Position numbers and translations under genes: made by a program | Shown here: one piece after another, positions 21,327 through 30,594 of the stretch | How the letters are laid out: every line of letters starts with the position of its first letter | How positions within the stretch are numbered: position 1 is the stretch's first letter | Notes under the pieces: generated by a model | What the model was told of the DNA's origin: nothing | What the model saw: the letters and a program-made list of their open reading frames with translations, nothing else | Database searches by the model: none | Source: Candolleomyces eurysporus | Taxonomy: Eukaryota > Basidiomycota > Agaricomycetes > Agaricales > Psathyrellaceae | Assembly (NCBI GenBank): GCA_027579435.1 | Contig: JANBPK010000962.1 | Span: 1 to 54,664 of the forward strand | Direction: 5' to 3' | DNA: 54,664 bases

Positions 21327-21963
21327 CTTGCTCGCAGAGAANTGAGAACGCTTGTTCTGGTGAAGTGGAAATCTCCACCGATTTNGTTATCCACGCTCCT
21401 CAGCCGACGAGGATAGTGACCTTGAACGCGGTAGAGTTCGATTTGAATTGAACTGAATTGCTGCCCATGTATTTTCATCCTCCCTACCTATTTCTATGCT
21501 CCATCGTTTCTGCCTATTCCTTTATCTACTACCAATCATGACTTTACATCCACAATGTTCCCATGCCGCTTCGCAATTCTAGAATGNCATTTATCATGAC
21601 AACTTGTGATCAGAGCATCACTCGGTTCCGCATCAACGGGATCGGACTGTATGGATTGGCGTCTAGNNGNTGTTTTTACTGGCTTCTAGCCAATATGAAA
21701 GCGAGCAACATCTACAGCATTTGATTCAATTGGCAGTTGTTTGTACGCCACGTCGATAAGCAGCATTCAATTTGACGCCGAGTTGACAACCGTTTTCGGA
21801 TAACGACACTTTCGCAAGCATTTGTCGGGAGAAAATACTCGAGAGCTATCACCCCTGGGTCCAGCCCTTAATTCAGGACGGTTCTATTCACTTCTCCCCG
21901 CCAGGAACAGTGGAACCGAGATAAGTAAACCGCNAAAGTGAACGCTGGTTTTCTCGAACCCCC
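21327..21963. other. Intergenic, N-containing
   Basis: 637 bp without a usable frame. It holds the 3' flank of the previous gene and the promoter region of the membrane-protein gene. CAATCAT and TTTAC stretches only; no certain TATA box. Confidence 0.35.
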
Positions 21964-23395
21964 ATGGCGTTGTCACTAGATATTGCTGTTGCTGTCTCGG
22001 TATGGGTTGAGGTGAGTCCATCTGCGCTCTGATGGGCAATTCTTCTGGCTGACTGTCGCCTCCAGGTTCTTCTCTACGGTGTGTCCTGCCCACGTACGCT
22101 ACGGGTANNCCTCTCATGAAGTCCTAGGCATATATGTCAGCCTTTTCACCGAAACATTGTATATCATTGTCAAGAAGAAGATGGTGGGTACGAGGCCAGC
22201 AAGGGTGCGTATATNAAAGTANTTGTTCTTTTATGGATGCCAGCTGAACTATTTACAGGTCTTCCTCGCCGTCAGCGTCACCATGTTCTTCCTCATTACC
22301 CTCCACATCGGTCGGTCTCTACNCAATACTCCAACGATATCCAGCTCCCTGTGCTGATACCGCCATGAAGCTCTCAACTTGTATCGGCTCCTGAGAGGCT
22401 TNATTTTACTGCGGGAGGNNGTCACTCCCCATGACTACTTCTTGGACCTNGGCCGGTGGGACAACGTTGCTCATGACTTAATAAATGCGATCACNACATG
22501 GCTTGCAGACTTCCTTGTGGTGAGTCCTCGTTGCAAGGGCCATAGGAAAAGAATCTCATATACCTGCTTACAGATATACCGATGCTTTCTGGTCTGGAAC
22601 AATAACTACTACATCATCATCCTGCCAACACTAATGGTCTGCATGAGTATTGGTGAGTTTTAAACAAAATCTTGCCTTCACTATGTACACGACTCCTGAT
22701 GTCNCTCCCATTCAGTCGCCAACGCCGTGGCCCTTCACCTATTTACCCGGGTTCCTTATGGGACAATCTTTGGTNCTGAGCTCATCCATTGGATGAANAC
22801 CATCTATTCCCTTGCTTTTGTCCAGAACAGTATTACAACCGGTCTCATCGCTTATCGAATTTGGCNTCAAGATCGGAGATCAGTTGCTGCAGGAATCAGT
22901 ACAGGAGGAAGCAAGACAAGCCTGATCCCCGTCGTCCGAATCGTGGTGGAAAGCGCTGCCATATACCTCTTGGAACTCTTGGTTCTGATTACTCTCTACG
23001 CTCTCAAGCATAACGCCCAATTTATTCTTCAAGAAGCTGTCGTTCCCACTGTCGGTGAGTGTNGTTATTTCCGATGGTGCCATCGTTCTCCTTCCGTTAC
23101 TCTGTACTGATGCTAAGACTTTTTGATGGTAGGTATTGTCTTCACATTGATGACGGTCAGGATTGCCATGAGGTCAAGTAAGACCTTGATGACAACTGCC
23201 CGAGCACAAGGAACGACTCAGCCGCAACTCGCATTTCACTGGCCATCAGCGGCCTCTGAGGACAAGGCCACCAGTGGTCAGGTCATATCGGATGCTACGG
23301 GGGAACTCGAGCCCACACTCAAAGCCGCAGATAGCATGGGAGATCTCTTTTTAAAGTCAACAGCGCATCCAACAAGTTCTCTGCAGAATCCGTGA
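21964..23395 (+). CDS. Agaricomycete multi-pass membrane protein, 339 aa, eight exons
   Basis: Exons 21964-22011, 22066-22078, 22128-22204, 22259-22310, 22371-22519, 22574-22652, 22716-23054 and 23133-23395 join into one frame of 340 codons; exon 2 is only 13 nt. The protein has about seven hydrophobic helices. Landmarks typical of an expanded mushroom-specific membrane family are present: LGRWDNVAHD with a following helix, IYRCFLVWNNNYYIIILPTL, FVQNSITTGLIAYRIWxQDR, then VRIVVESAAIYLLELLVLIT and VGIVFTLMTVRIAMR. Placement of the splice sites is supported by restoration of these blocks. The C-terminal 70 residues are polar and likely cytosolic. Molecular role is unknown; the topology resembles receptor-like or transporter-like proteins. 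Confidence 0.8.
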
Positions 23396-23859
23396 ATCTG
23401 GGCGGGAATGAGGAACAACCGCAATAATCTGATCTTTGGGCATGGTATTATAAATGTTTCATTAATGGGTTTCGTGAAGTGCGTACTATTAGGATCCATA
23501 ATATATCTAATATGGACGGTTGTAGCATTAACCGCGGGCGTTAACCTCCAGTAGGATAGTNGNACCTGTGCCTGTGGCATCGCTGCCGGCGCATCAGGTG
23601 CGGGGGCCGGCGGCAATACCCCCGTTGTTAACAGTGAGCTATTCTTATTGTTTTGCTCACAGGGATACAACAAACAGGTGTATAATGTGTGTGAGCTCAG
23701 AGGTCGCGATCGCCCTGTCATGGCTGCCCCTCTGGAGGCAGTGCACAATGCGACAGGAGTCCAAGCCCGCCGTCACCGGCCTTTGCTTGGACCAGAAAAA
23801 CCTCACGGGTACTTATAGCAGCGGATTCTCACCTTCATTTTTCTTCTCCACGCTACAAG
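23396..23859. other. Intergenic
   Basis: 464 bp with no supported coding sequence; promoter region of the gene starting at 23860. Confidence 0.35.
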
Positions 23860-24930
23860 ATGCAGCCGCCCTCTGGTTTACATCTATCTGACTCCGTTTC
23901 CTCGCAGGCACGAACGCCCTATCTGCTTCGTAGTGTCCATCCAGACATCCCAATCGATCCAGTTCTTCTACAGCCTCGCCCCGTTGAACCTTTGTCTATT
24001 TCAACTCACGGTTGCGCCTGGGAAGATTCTCGCTCCAAACTTGAATGGTTGTCGGACCCGCAATGGAAAGATCCAAGATACCTTTGGTGTGACCACGGCT
24101 CGGAAGCTTCCAACACAGGATATCCCGTTCGCGCAATATACAGCACCTACATTGACGCTCAGCAACAAATGAACATGAAACAGTTCCTGCTCGAAGCGCC
24201 CTGGAATACATCCAACGCCGTCGCACCATTCACGGTGTCCAAACAGCACGCAGAGAAGTGGGTCTTTTGCAGTAATGACGGAACAGCTTTGAATGGGATT
24301 TGGACTCGCTGGTCCGGAGCAGATGTCCTGTGCGAACTGAATGCCGTCCTGCACTCCTCGACTGACGTCTGCTTACCACCCGGTTCGCCTTCTTGTGAAC
24401 CCTTTCCTGTCGCTCTGATAGGCATGTCGTCGCTTCCTGGTCAGCCAGCGGTAGCCTCCGATATCCTCACGCTGGACGGAAATGAATCGAACCGTGCCTA
24501 CCTAATGCTCTGCACTCTCCCTGGGTTCCAGCAAAGGCCCAACGCTTTTTCAACTCCAGGCTCAATCTATGGCGCTGATATATCACTGTCTATTTCCTGT
24601 AGTCCTGTGACGGAAGCTCAGAGATTTTTTAGCCTGACTACTTCACCGAAGCCCGGAATTCAAGGTATGCAGCGATGGTCCTTCTCCTTGTCCGAGGTTA
24701 TACCCACACGCAACGGACGAACTCTGGAAAACCTACTCGTCACTGGAACATCTGATAGCGAATTCGGCATAAACGTTGTGTTCCATTACGACAAAGCAGA
24801 GCCTTCACGAGTGCCTAGATGCAGGGGCCGTCTGGACATCCCAGGGGAGATGTCGCTAATCCATTTTCTGCTACTCTGCTTGAAGGACCAGCGGTATCGG
24901 GTACATAACGCCACTTCTGCTACCAGCTAA
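23860..24930 (+). CDS. Unknown WTR-motif family protein, 356 aa
   Basis: Single open frame from ATG 23860 (context caagATGc) to TAA. No signal peptide or membrane helix. Residues 108-152 contain FLLEAPWNTSN and, after a spacer, WVFCSNDGTALNGIWTRWSG; the C-terminus has WSFSLSEV (about 272-280), INVVFHYD and GEMSLIHFLLL (about 329-339). The minus-strand gene at 40670-41533 shares these landmarks in order (LLLRAPW, WIYRTKDRSILEGTWTRYTG, FWFSIEDV, GVVIKLNYDD, GPEISLIHLA). The two are therefore distant paralogues of a family I cannot name. The conserved Trp/Arg/Gly signature suggests a globular beta-rich core. Intracellular location is inferred from the lack of a leader. Confidence 0.65.
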   Translation: MQPPSGLHLSDSVSSQARTPYLLRSVHPDIPIDPVLLQPRPVEPLSISTHGCAWEDSRSKLEWLSDPQWKDPRYLWCDHGSEASNTGYPVRAIYSTYIDAQQQMNMKQFLLEAPWNTSNAVAPFTVSKQHAEKWVFCSNDGTALNGIWTRWSGADVLCELNAVLHSSTDVCLPPGSPSCEPFPVALIGMSSLPGQPAVASDILTLDGNESNRAYLMLCTLPGFQQRPNAFSTPGSIYGADISLSISCSPVTEAQRFFSLTTSPKPGIQGMQRWSFSLSEVIPTRNGRTLENLLVTGTSDSEFGINVVFHYDKAEPSRVPRCRGRLDIPGEMSLIHFLLLCLKDQRYRVHNATSATS

Positions 24931-25047
24931 AAGCCTCTTCTTGCACATGGGGTCCAAGTAGCCTTGTCCCTTCGTTGTCGTTGCTGCCTACTTGCCTACT
25001 ATTCATTAGGACCATCTGATCATAGACTTGCCTTATTATTGTGTTCA
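24931..25047. other. Convergent intergenic gap
   Basis: Short 3' flanking sequence between the plus-strand unknown gene and a candidate minus-strand gene. No feature seen. Confidence 0.3.
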
Positions 25048-25584
25048 TCAAGCTTGTGTATTGACTACATACCTACCTATCTGCCGACCGGACCATTCTT
25101 GGTTTTCGCATAATAGTGAACCAAATGACTGCGCTTCGACCACATTCGAGGTCTGCCATGCCATAAGAGAGATAGTTTGCTGCTGAACGTTATCATCATG
25201 CCAGACATTCGAGTTCCACCTCCGATTTTCCGTACTTGCTCCCGAAATTCCACCTACTCCTGCGACAAGCGTAGAGTCCTCGTCAACATCTCTTATCCTC
25301 ACACCGACTTTGAGTACATTCAAGATAATACCCACTCCGGCGGAGAGTGGTGAGCCGTCCCCTCCCAGAAACGGGAAGCAGAGAGAGGATGTCTTGGGCT
25401 TGGGTTCCCGGACGGGCAGAGTCGGCTTTTGCTGTGCGGTGGTACAAGCTCGGAGAGGTCTCGTACGGTTGAAATTGTGGTTGGTACATTTGATAATGTT
25501 TCAGAGAAGAGGGTAAGTGTCTACGAAGTTGAAGAACTGGACAAGTTCTGAGAAATCACGACTGCGAGGTTTCGAGGAATTCAT
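25048..25584 (-). CDS. Candidate small hypothetical gene, probably spliced
   Basis: A minus-strand ATG at 25584 starts MNSSKPRSRDFSELVQFFNF before a stop. Downstream, a frame open from 25503 to 25048 reads PVREPKPKTSSLCFPFLGGD, then ILNVLKVGVRIRDVDEDSTL and ends QIGRYVVNTQA. One short intron could join them, but I could not find a join that keeps both in phase with standard sites. The alternative frame ending at 25283 is also open. A gene is likely here; its structure is not settled and no domain is recognised. Confidence 0.3.
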
Positions 25585-26533
25585 GGTAGGTTCTAGTACT
25601 TCTGTTTCAGATTTTGTGTTGCTCAAGGAAAAGGCATCTGCAATGGTAGTCTTGCCCAATCTTGCATAGGATACGATAATTGGAGACAGACTTTTCGAAT
25701 ACGAAGTGCACTAGGCTATGGCGGGTCGGAGTCCAAAACCTTCGGGCCGGGGCGTCGTATAATTTTTCGAACGGCTTCGTCACGGGGTCCGCGTCACGAC
25801 GATCAATTCTGCGCCTCGTCTTATTGTTTCGGCACCAACTTTTCAGACTTGAACATCCACTCCAGGGGCTAGAGAAAACATCCATGCACCCACCTAAATG
25901 TAGGCAGACATTCACCAATCTCGTCATCCATGTCCTTCTCACCGACCCGTGTACGTCGAAGTCCAACAAGGGTGTTCCAGAATACAAAAACAATAGCATG
26001 AAACGGTCCACCTGTCAGGTTACCATGCTGTCCATGTCCATGTACCTCCGAATACTTGCCGGCCTGCGCAACGCACTGATGTAGGTGTATGAACCGGAAC
26101 GATGTTCTTGTTCTCGAGACAATGGTGGACCTACATTAGATACGCGACGGTTTATACTTATAGTGGAGGGAGGTGTGCGAAGGCAGGCCAGGGCGTAGGT
26201 TTCTTGTTCTTTCTTCTCCTTCTCCTTCTCCTTCTCCTTCTCCTTTTCTTTCCTTCTTTCCTCTGGACTTTTTGCTTTGATAGCAAGTCCCTTCGTCCAC
26301 CAATCACTCATTTGGACGATTCACAATTCAAGCTATACGCGGGACGTTCAATCAGGTTGCTAGCATTTGACGACAGAACGACCAACGGACTTTTTGTTCT
26401 CCATCCCTTGGCTACACGAAATATCTGGATCCACTGCCCCTCTATCGACGTATAATAAGCCTTCTTCCGCAATAATTGGAAGCTCACCCCTCAAGGCACT
26501 TTCAACTTTCATCCACACGCTTTCCACAACCAC
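25585..26533. other. Intergenic with a CTTCTC microsatellite
   Basis: No gene supported; overlapping frames on both strands at 25607-26084 mirror each other. The microsatellite at 26211-26250 is listed separately. Confidence 0.35.
26211..26250. repeat. (CTTCTC)n microsatellite
   Basis: About six imperfect units of a 6-bp pyrimidine repeat. In the minus-strand reading it would encode Lys/Glu alternation, which explains a spurious 98-codon frame there. It lies about 300 bp upstream of the gene at 26534 and could be a promoter pyrimidine tract. Confidence 0.7.
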
Positions 26534-27187
26534 ATGCAGAAGTGGGTCAACTACCTTTACCCTGTATCCTACATGTATCCCGTCTCCAGCTCAGGTGCTC
26601 CATATCACACAAGCTCTTCAGCCTTGTCTTCATCTTCGTCTTCATCACCACCCCAACCGATGCCCGAAGATGGAAAGGTCCACCCAGCATCCCATGACCG
26701 CACTACCAGGATGACTTCGCGAACTGGAAGGGGTCGGCATTCAACTATGGATGTCGAGCCTACTGTGCCTACCGTGCCGGTGCACCCTGTTTACTGGGAG
26801 CCATTTCAAGGTGGTCGAGAAGCAGGGGGCATGCATATGCGATCGGGTCCTGGAGCGGAGGGAGGATCTATGCCAATATCTGTTCTAGCACCTCGGACGG
26901 CGGCGCACATGTACCACGAAAATTCTAGCGTTCCTCAGTCAGCGTTCAATCCCCCTCGCGCTTCCGACGCTGAGGAAGATATAGAGGAAGAGCCTTTGCA
27001 GTTTAGCTCGTGCATGCAACGCAGGCTACAGCATAACCTGGTCGACCTACCCTTGTCTCAGCACCACACGAGACGGGTTTCATTCTCGGATGATACGGAA
27101 GATCATGGCCCCCATTATGGCTCGGAGGATCCGACGGTGTTTCCGGATATTAGAAGGAGTACAAGTGCTCTCGGACTGACTTATTGA
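26534..27187 (+). CDS. Hypothetical Ser/Pro/His-rich protein, 217 aa
   Basis: Open frame from ATG 26534 to TGA. The N-terminus has a run of about 14 Ser ([18 protein letters not shown]). The middle is Gly/Pro/Met-rich and the C-terminal third is acidic and His-rich (ASDAEEDIEEEPLQF, RRVSFSDDTEDHGPHYGSED). RRVSFSDD looks like a basophilic kinase site. No domain, signal peptide or membrane helix. Probably a disordered protein; an upstream exon is possible. Confidence 0.5.
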   Translation: MQKWVNYLYPVSYMYPVSSSGAPYHTSSSALSSSSSSSPPQPMPEDGKVHPASHDRTTRMTSRTGRGRHSTMDVEPTVPTVPVHPVYWEPFQGGREAGGMHMRSGPGAEGGSMPISVLAPRTAAHMYHENSSVPQSAFNPPRASDAEEDIEEEPLQFSSCMQRRLQHNLVDLPLSQHHTRRVSFSDDTEDHGPHYGSEDPTVFPDIRRSTSALGLTY

Positions 27188-27611
27188 GTTATAGCTACAT
27201 TACGGACTTCTGCCAAGGACTTCGAAGAAGTTTACTCTACATTCGATTATTGCTGTCTCCCTAATATTTTGCACTTGGACATTCGTACGATGTATGCTTT
27301 ATGACACGACATGCTTTAATGACCGCCCTTTATTTCACTTCCTCAATCTGAAAGATGAACGATCTTGGTGGCTCGATAAAGCCGCCTCGTGTCAGCGGAA
27401 CTGGTGTAACGAAACGTGCAGGAATTCGTGTGAACCAGAAAGAAGAGTCACAGTAGGTTATTTCTGAGAGTATATTTACAATTGACGGACCGCAAATATG
27501 AAGAATTTTCGCTGTTAAAAAATGAAGTTCCCCGAATCTACAATGCACAAACCCCGCTCCCAAAGCTCTCAATCCCAGTTGGAAAACAAGAAATAGATGT
27601 TGCCGAATAGC
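27188..27611. other. Convergent intergenic region
   Basis: 424 bp between the 3' ends of the Ser-rich gene and the metacaspase gene. No features other than presumed 3' untranslated sequence. Confidence 0.35.
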
Positions 27612-29599
27612 CTAGATGATGAACTCGAGCCTCGTGTCCTGAGCGGCGCTAGTCAGAATAGCTCATGAAAATGCCGACGAATAAAACTTACGATGAGGTG
27701 AGAGCTCGAAAGCTATCGCAGGTAGCAATTGTCAGTCATCGGTGGTGGAACGGGCAGTCGCGGTACACCTACCTGAGGAATCTGCGTATACTTCTCCTGG
27801 AGAATCGTGCGAATGTTGTTGAGGAGCTCCTTGTAGGTTTGTTTTGGATTCTCAGCTATCGAAGCGTCAGTAACAAGAAGCAAAAATCACACTACTAGCT
27901 TCACGTACTCAAAGTCTTGACCAAAGCCTATGAAGGGCAGTCAGTCAAACGATACAAACTTTAGCTCTAGCCCACGACATACATGACTAACGGCACCAGT
28001 AGCTTCACCATCTTCAATGGCATCCGCGCTAGTCTGGTGATCCTTGCATCCACTGAGGAAGATCTAGACAAACTTGGGTTCGATATCACAACAAACAGGT
28101 TGAGAATCACATACCACATCAGCAGGGCTGAACTTCTCATCTTTGGACTTCGCATGAGCTGCGGCAGCACGCCCGCTAGCGACCAAGGCCATGTTCCTCG
28201 CAGAGCGCATCAGAGCCTGCATATCGCCACTGTTGTGAGCCTCCATGGCTGCCAAGAGAGCGNTTTTTCGAGTCCTCTGCGGCGCTAGTCTCGATGAGCT
28301 CGCCATCGGCACCATACTTCGATGAGTAGTCAGAGAGGATTTATGCAGCCAGAGATTTATGGGAGACATACCATGTACGGCAGATCTAAGAGCCGCGAGA
28401 ATCAAATGTTAGATTGGTGTGGTAGTAGTGGTCCCAGCGGTTGCTTGTACGTACCAAGAGCAGATCCGGAGTGGCAAGACTAAATNAAAAAACGATATAC
28501 GTCAACATAGTATGGATGAGAAGAGCTGATTGGCACTCACGTCAAAGAGGACAGTCAAGCGGCAGCCTCGAGGGAGAGGCTTGACGAGAATATCATGCAG
28601 GACCTAGCAAACCAGTGCGTCCATCAGCATATGTAGATGATCTGAAGAATAAAACCCATACATCGTCAACAATAAGACCGGCATCTGTATAGTCAACCTG
28701 GGAGTTGGAGCTGGGTGAGAACGGGTTTCACGCAACTGAATCATCGTCACGTACAGGGCACAGTGCTAGTTGGTGGAGAAAAGTGAGTCACTCACTCTCT
28801 ATCAAGATGGGAGGGCGTACCTTCGTCGATGCCGTCCTTCTCGTCTCCATCCTCGTCCTCTTGCTGGCTTCCATGACCGGAATCTGAAAGAAATTGGTTA
28901 ATCAAAGAACAGATCTCAAGCATTGCATGAACCGGCGTACAATGAAGGAATAAAGCATCGTTTGGTTGAGCGTCCTCGACAAGCCATTCCATCGCAGCAA
29001 GCTACAGGAGCTCTCATTAGTACTTAACTTCGCCGGTTACGAATCGCAGACTGATCACTTACAATGTTCGCCTTGGTGGGTTGATCGTCAGGATCTTCGC
29101 TATCATCCCTCAACACACGGACATCGGCGTCATGATAGTCCCATTGCTCTAAACCGGTAGTGTCAGAATTATTGCAGAGACGCAGAGACCAGTGAACGAT
29201 GCTGCCTACCTTCAATGAAAGTGAGAAGGTTCTCAACGTCGTTGATACAACCTCGAAGTTCACCGGTAGTACCGAAGTAGTTGATGCCAATCTACGAAAT
29301 GGAGAGTCAGCCTCAATTCAAGTAACCTCGGGCGATTGAGTAAACGGAATGAAGAAGGAACTAACGAGCAAAGCCTTCTTCTTTCCAGTGCAAGTGGAGT
29401 ATGCCCAGTCCTCCTCTTCCTCCTCTTCCTCGCCTTCTTCTCCACTGCCTTCGGGCTCTTCAGCGTCTTCCTCTTCTTCATTTTCTTCCTCTTCCTCTTC
29501 GGCTTCTTCCTCTTCCTCTTCCTCTTCCTCTTCCTCTTCAACTTCTTCCTCCTCTTCTTCTTCCTCGTACTCTTCCTCCTCTTTGCGGCGGCGAGGCAT
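27612..29599 (-). CDS. Type I metacaspase, about 369 aa, sixteen exons
   Basis: Metacaspases are Ca-dependent cysteine proteases cutting after Arg/Lys, linked with stress survival and cell death. ATG at 29599, TAG at 27614-27612. The N-terminal 65 residues are almost all Glu/Asp after MPRRRK, replacing the Pro/Gln-rich prodomain usual in fungi. The p20 domain follows: [39 protein letters not shown] (catalytic His, about 158), [12 protein letters not shown], then [19 protein letters not shown] (catalytic Cys, about 214). The His-Cys spacing of 56 matches yeast Mca1. The p10 part has [13 protein letters not shown] and ends RLEFII. At least 16 exons are needed; four are 11-21 nt (ALCP, DLPYM, ALVKTL, LSSSHLI). 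The frame breaks at the N at 28262 beside an A run, most likely a base-calling indel. First exon 29599-29366. Confidence 0.9.
29396..29590 (-). repeat. GAG/GAA codon repeat encoding the acidic metacaspase prodomain
   Basis: Nearly 200 bp of CTC/TTC triplets on the plus strand, coding on the minus strand for long Glu runs broken by Tyr, Val, Ala, Asn and Asp. Such purine-strand repeats expand and contract readily, so its length may vary between strains. Confidence 0.8.
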
Positions 29600-30594
29600 G
29601 GCGAATAGCTAAGATGAAGAGGTTTTTGGGATCGAAGGAGACTTGAGGGATATCGAAATCTGAGTTGGTGAGGATCAAGAGAGAGCAACCAAGCCTTTTA
29701 TACCGTCTTCACGGGTCGGGCTCGGCATGCCCGGTGTTCTTTTACGATATGGGCGGTATCTTATCGATTGAAACCAACACGCAATACAAGGATAAAAAGA
29801 ATCCTTGACTCGCCTTTGACAGGACCCGCCCATTTCGGGTGATGAGCGCTACATCGTTTGATTCATGCGGTGTCCTCAGGAGAGGCGATGATAGACAAAT
29901 TCTCAATTTTGGAAACCGAACCCTTGATGCAGTAGATTCTTGCCTTCTCCCGAGTACACGGCGAGCGAGCAAGCAATACATTAGCACTTCCCCGTCTTCG
30001 CGATGGGCGCCGATTTCGCGAGTACTTAGCCGATTGAGAGGTCGTTCGTAGTCGCGCGCGGCCAGCTGATTCTCTAAATCAGGATAAGAGGTAGTGAGCA
30101 GGACTCAGATTTGTACCTATCACATCTGTCAATCAGTGACTAGGTGCAGGGATGTACAGTATTGCCCTTATACTTACGAGGGTCGATCAGACCTGTGCCC
30201 GTATCAGGAAATAGGTACCCCGAATGGGCGTCGCGAATCCCCATCCAGCCCATTTCTCGACTCATAGGAACGGGTCGGAACAAGGAAGGACACATCGTAC
30301 TTGTCGAAGATGTCAGTCCCTGAGCGGGGGCTGAGCGGGGGCTGAACGGGGGCTGAACGTTCAAGCACTCATCAGATAAATAGATTATCGCGAGGTCCAG
30401 CTGACTCGACGGGTCGGGTCGATGGTTCCAGGTCCTCGAAGAATTCTACATTCGAACAAACCGCACTAGATGATACACATATCTAAAACACACAACCAGA
30501 TCTATCAGCAATAGAACTGGACAATCACACCAAAAATAGATAGCCACCGGGACGCAGCTCACTCTCTCCGCGCCTCGAGGCAACATAGCATTCA
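29600..30594. other. Intergenic between metacaspase 5' end and OXR1 3' end
   Basis: 995 bp, with the metacaspase promoter on its left side. Contains the 11-bp minisatellite at 30321-30359. No gene supported. Confidence 0.4.
30321..30359. repeat. 11-bp minisatellite, about 3.5 units
   Basis: Units of tgagcgggggc at 30321, 30332 and 30343 (the third with tgaacg) plus a partial unit. The unit is G-rich on this strand with a five-G run in each copy, so a G-quadruplex is conceivable. Confidence 0.8.

Noticed and set aside
11618..24930. Secondary-metabolite gene cluster around the UbiA pair
   Set aside because: No P450, terpene synthase of the soluble type, polyketide or peptide synthase or cluster transporter was found between 9 and 25 kb; the dioxygenase is 26 kb away among unrelated genes.
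26015..26311. Minus-strand frame with Lys/Glu run
   Set aside because: Created by the CTTCTC microsatellite; flanks have no coding character.
29336..29612. Long plus-strand frames of poly-Ser or poly-Leu/Phe
   Set aside because: They are shadows of the GAA/GAG repeat that codes for the metacaspase prodomain on the minus strand.
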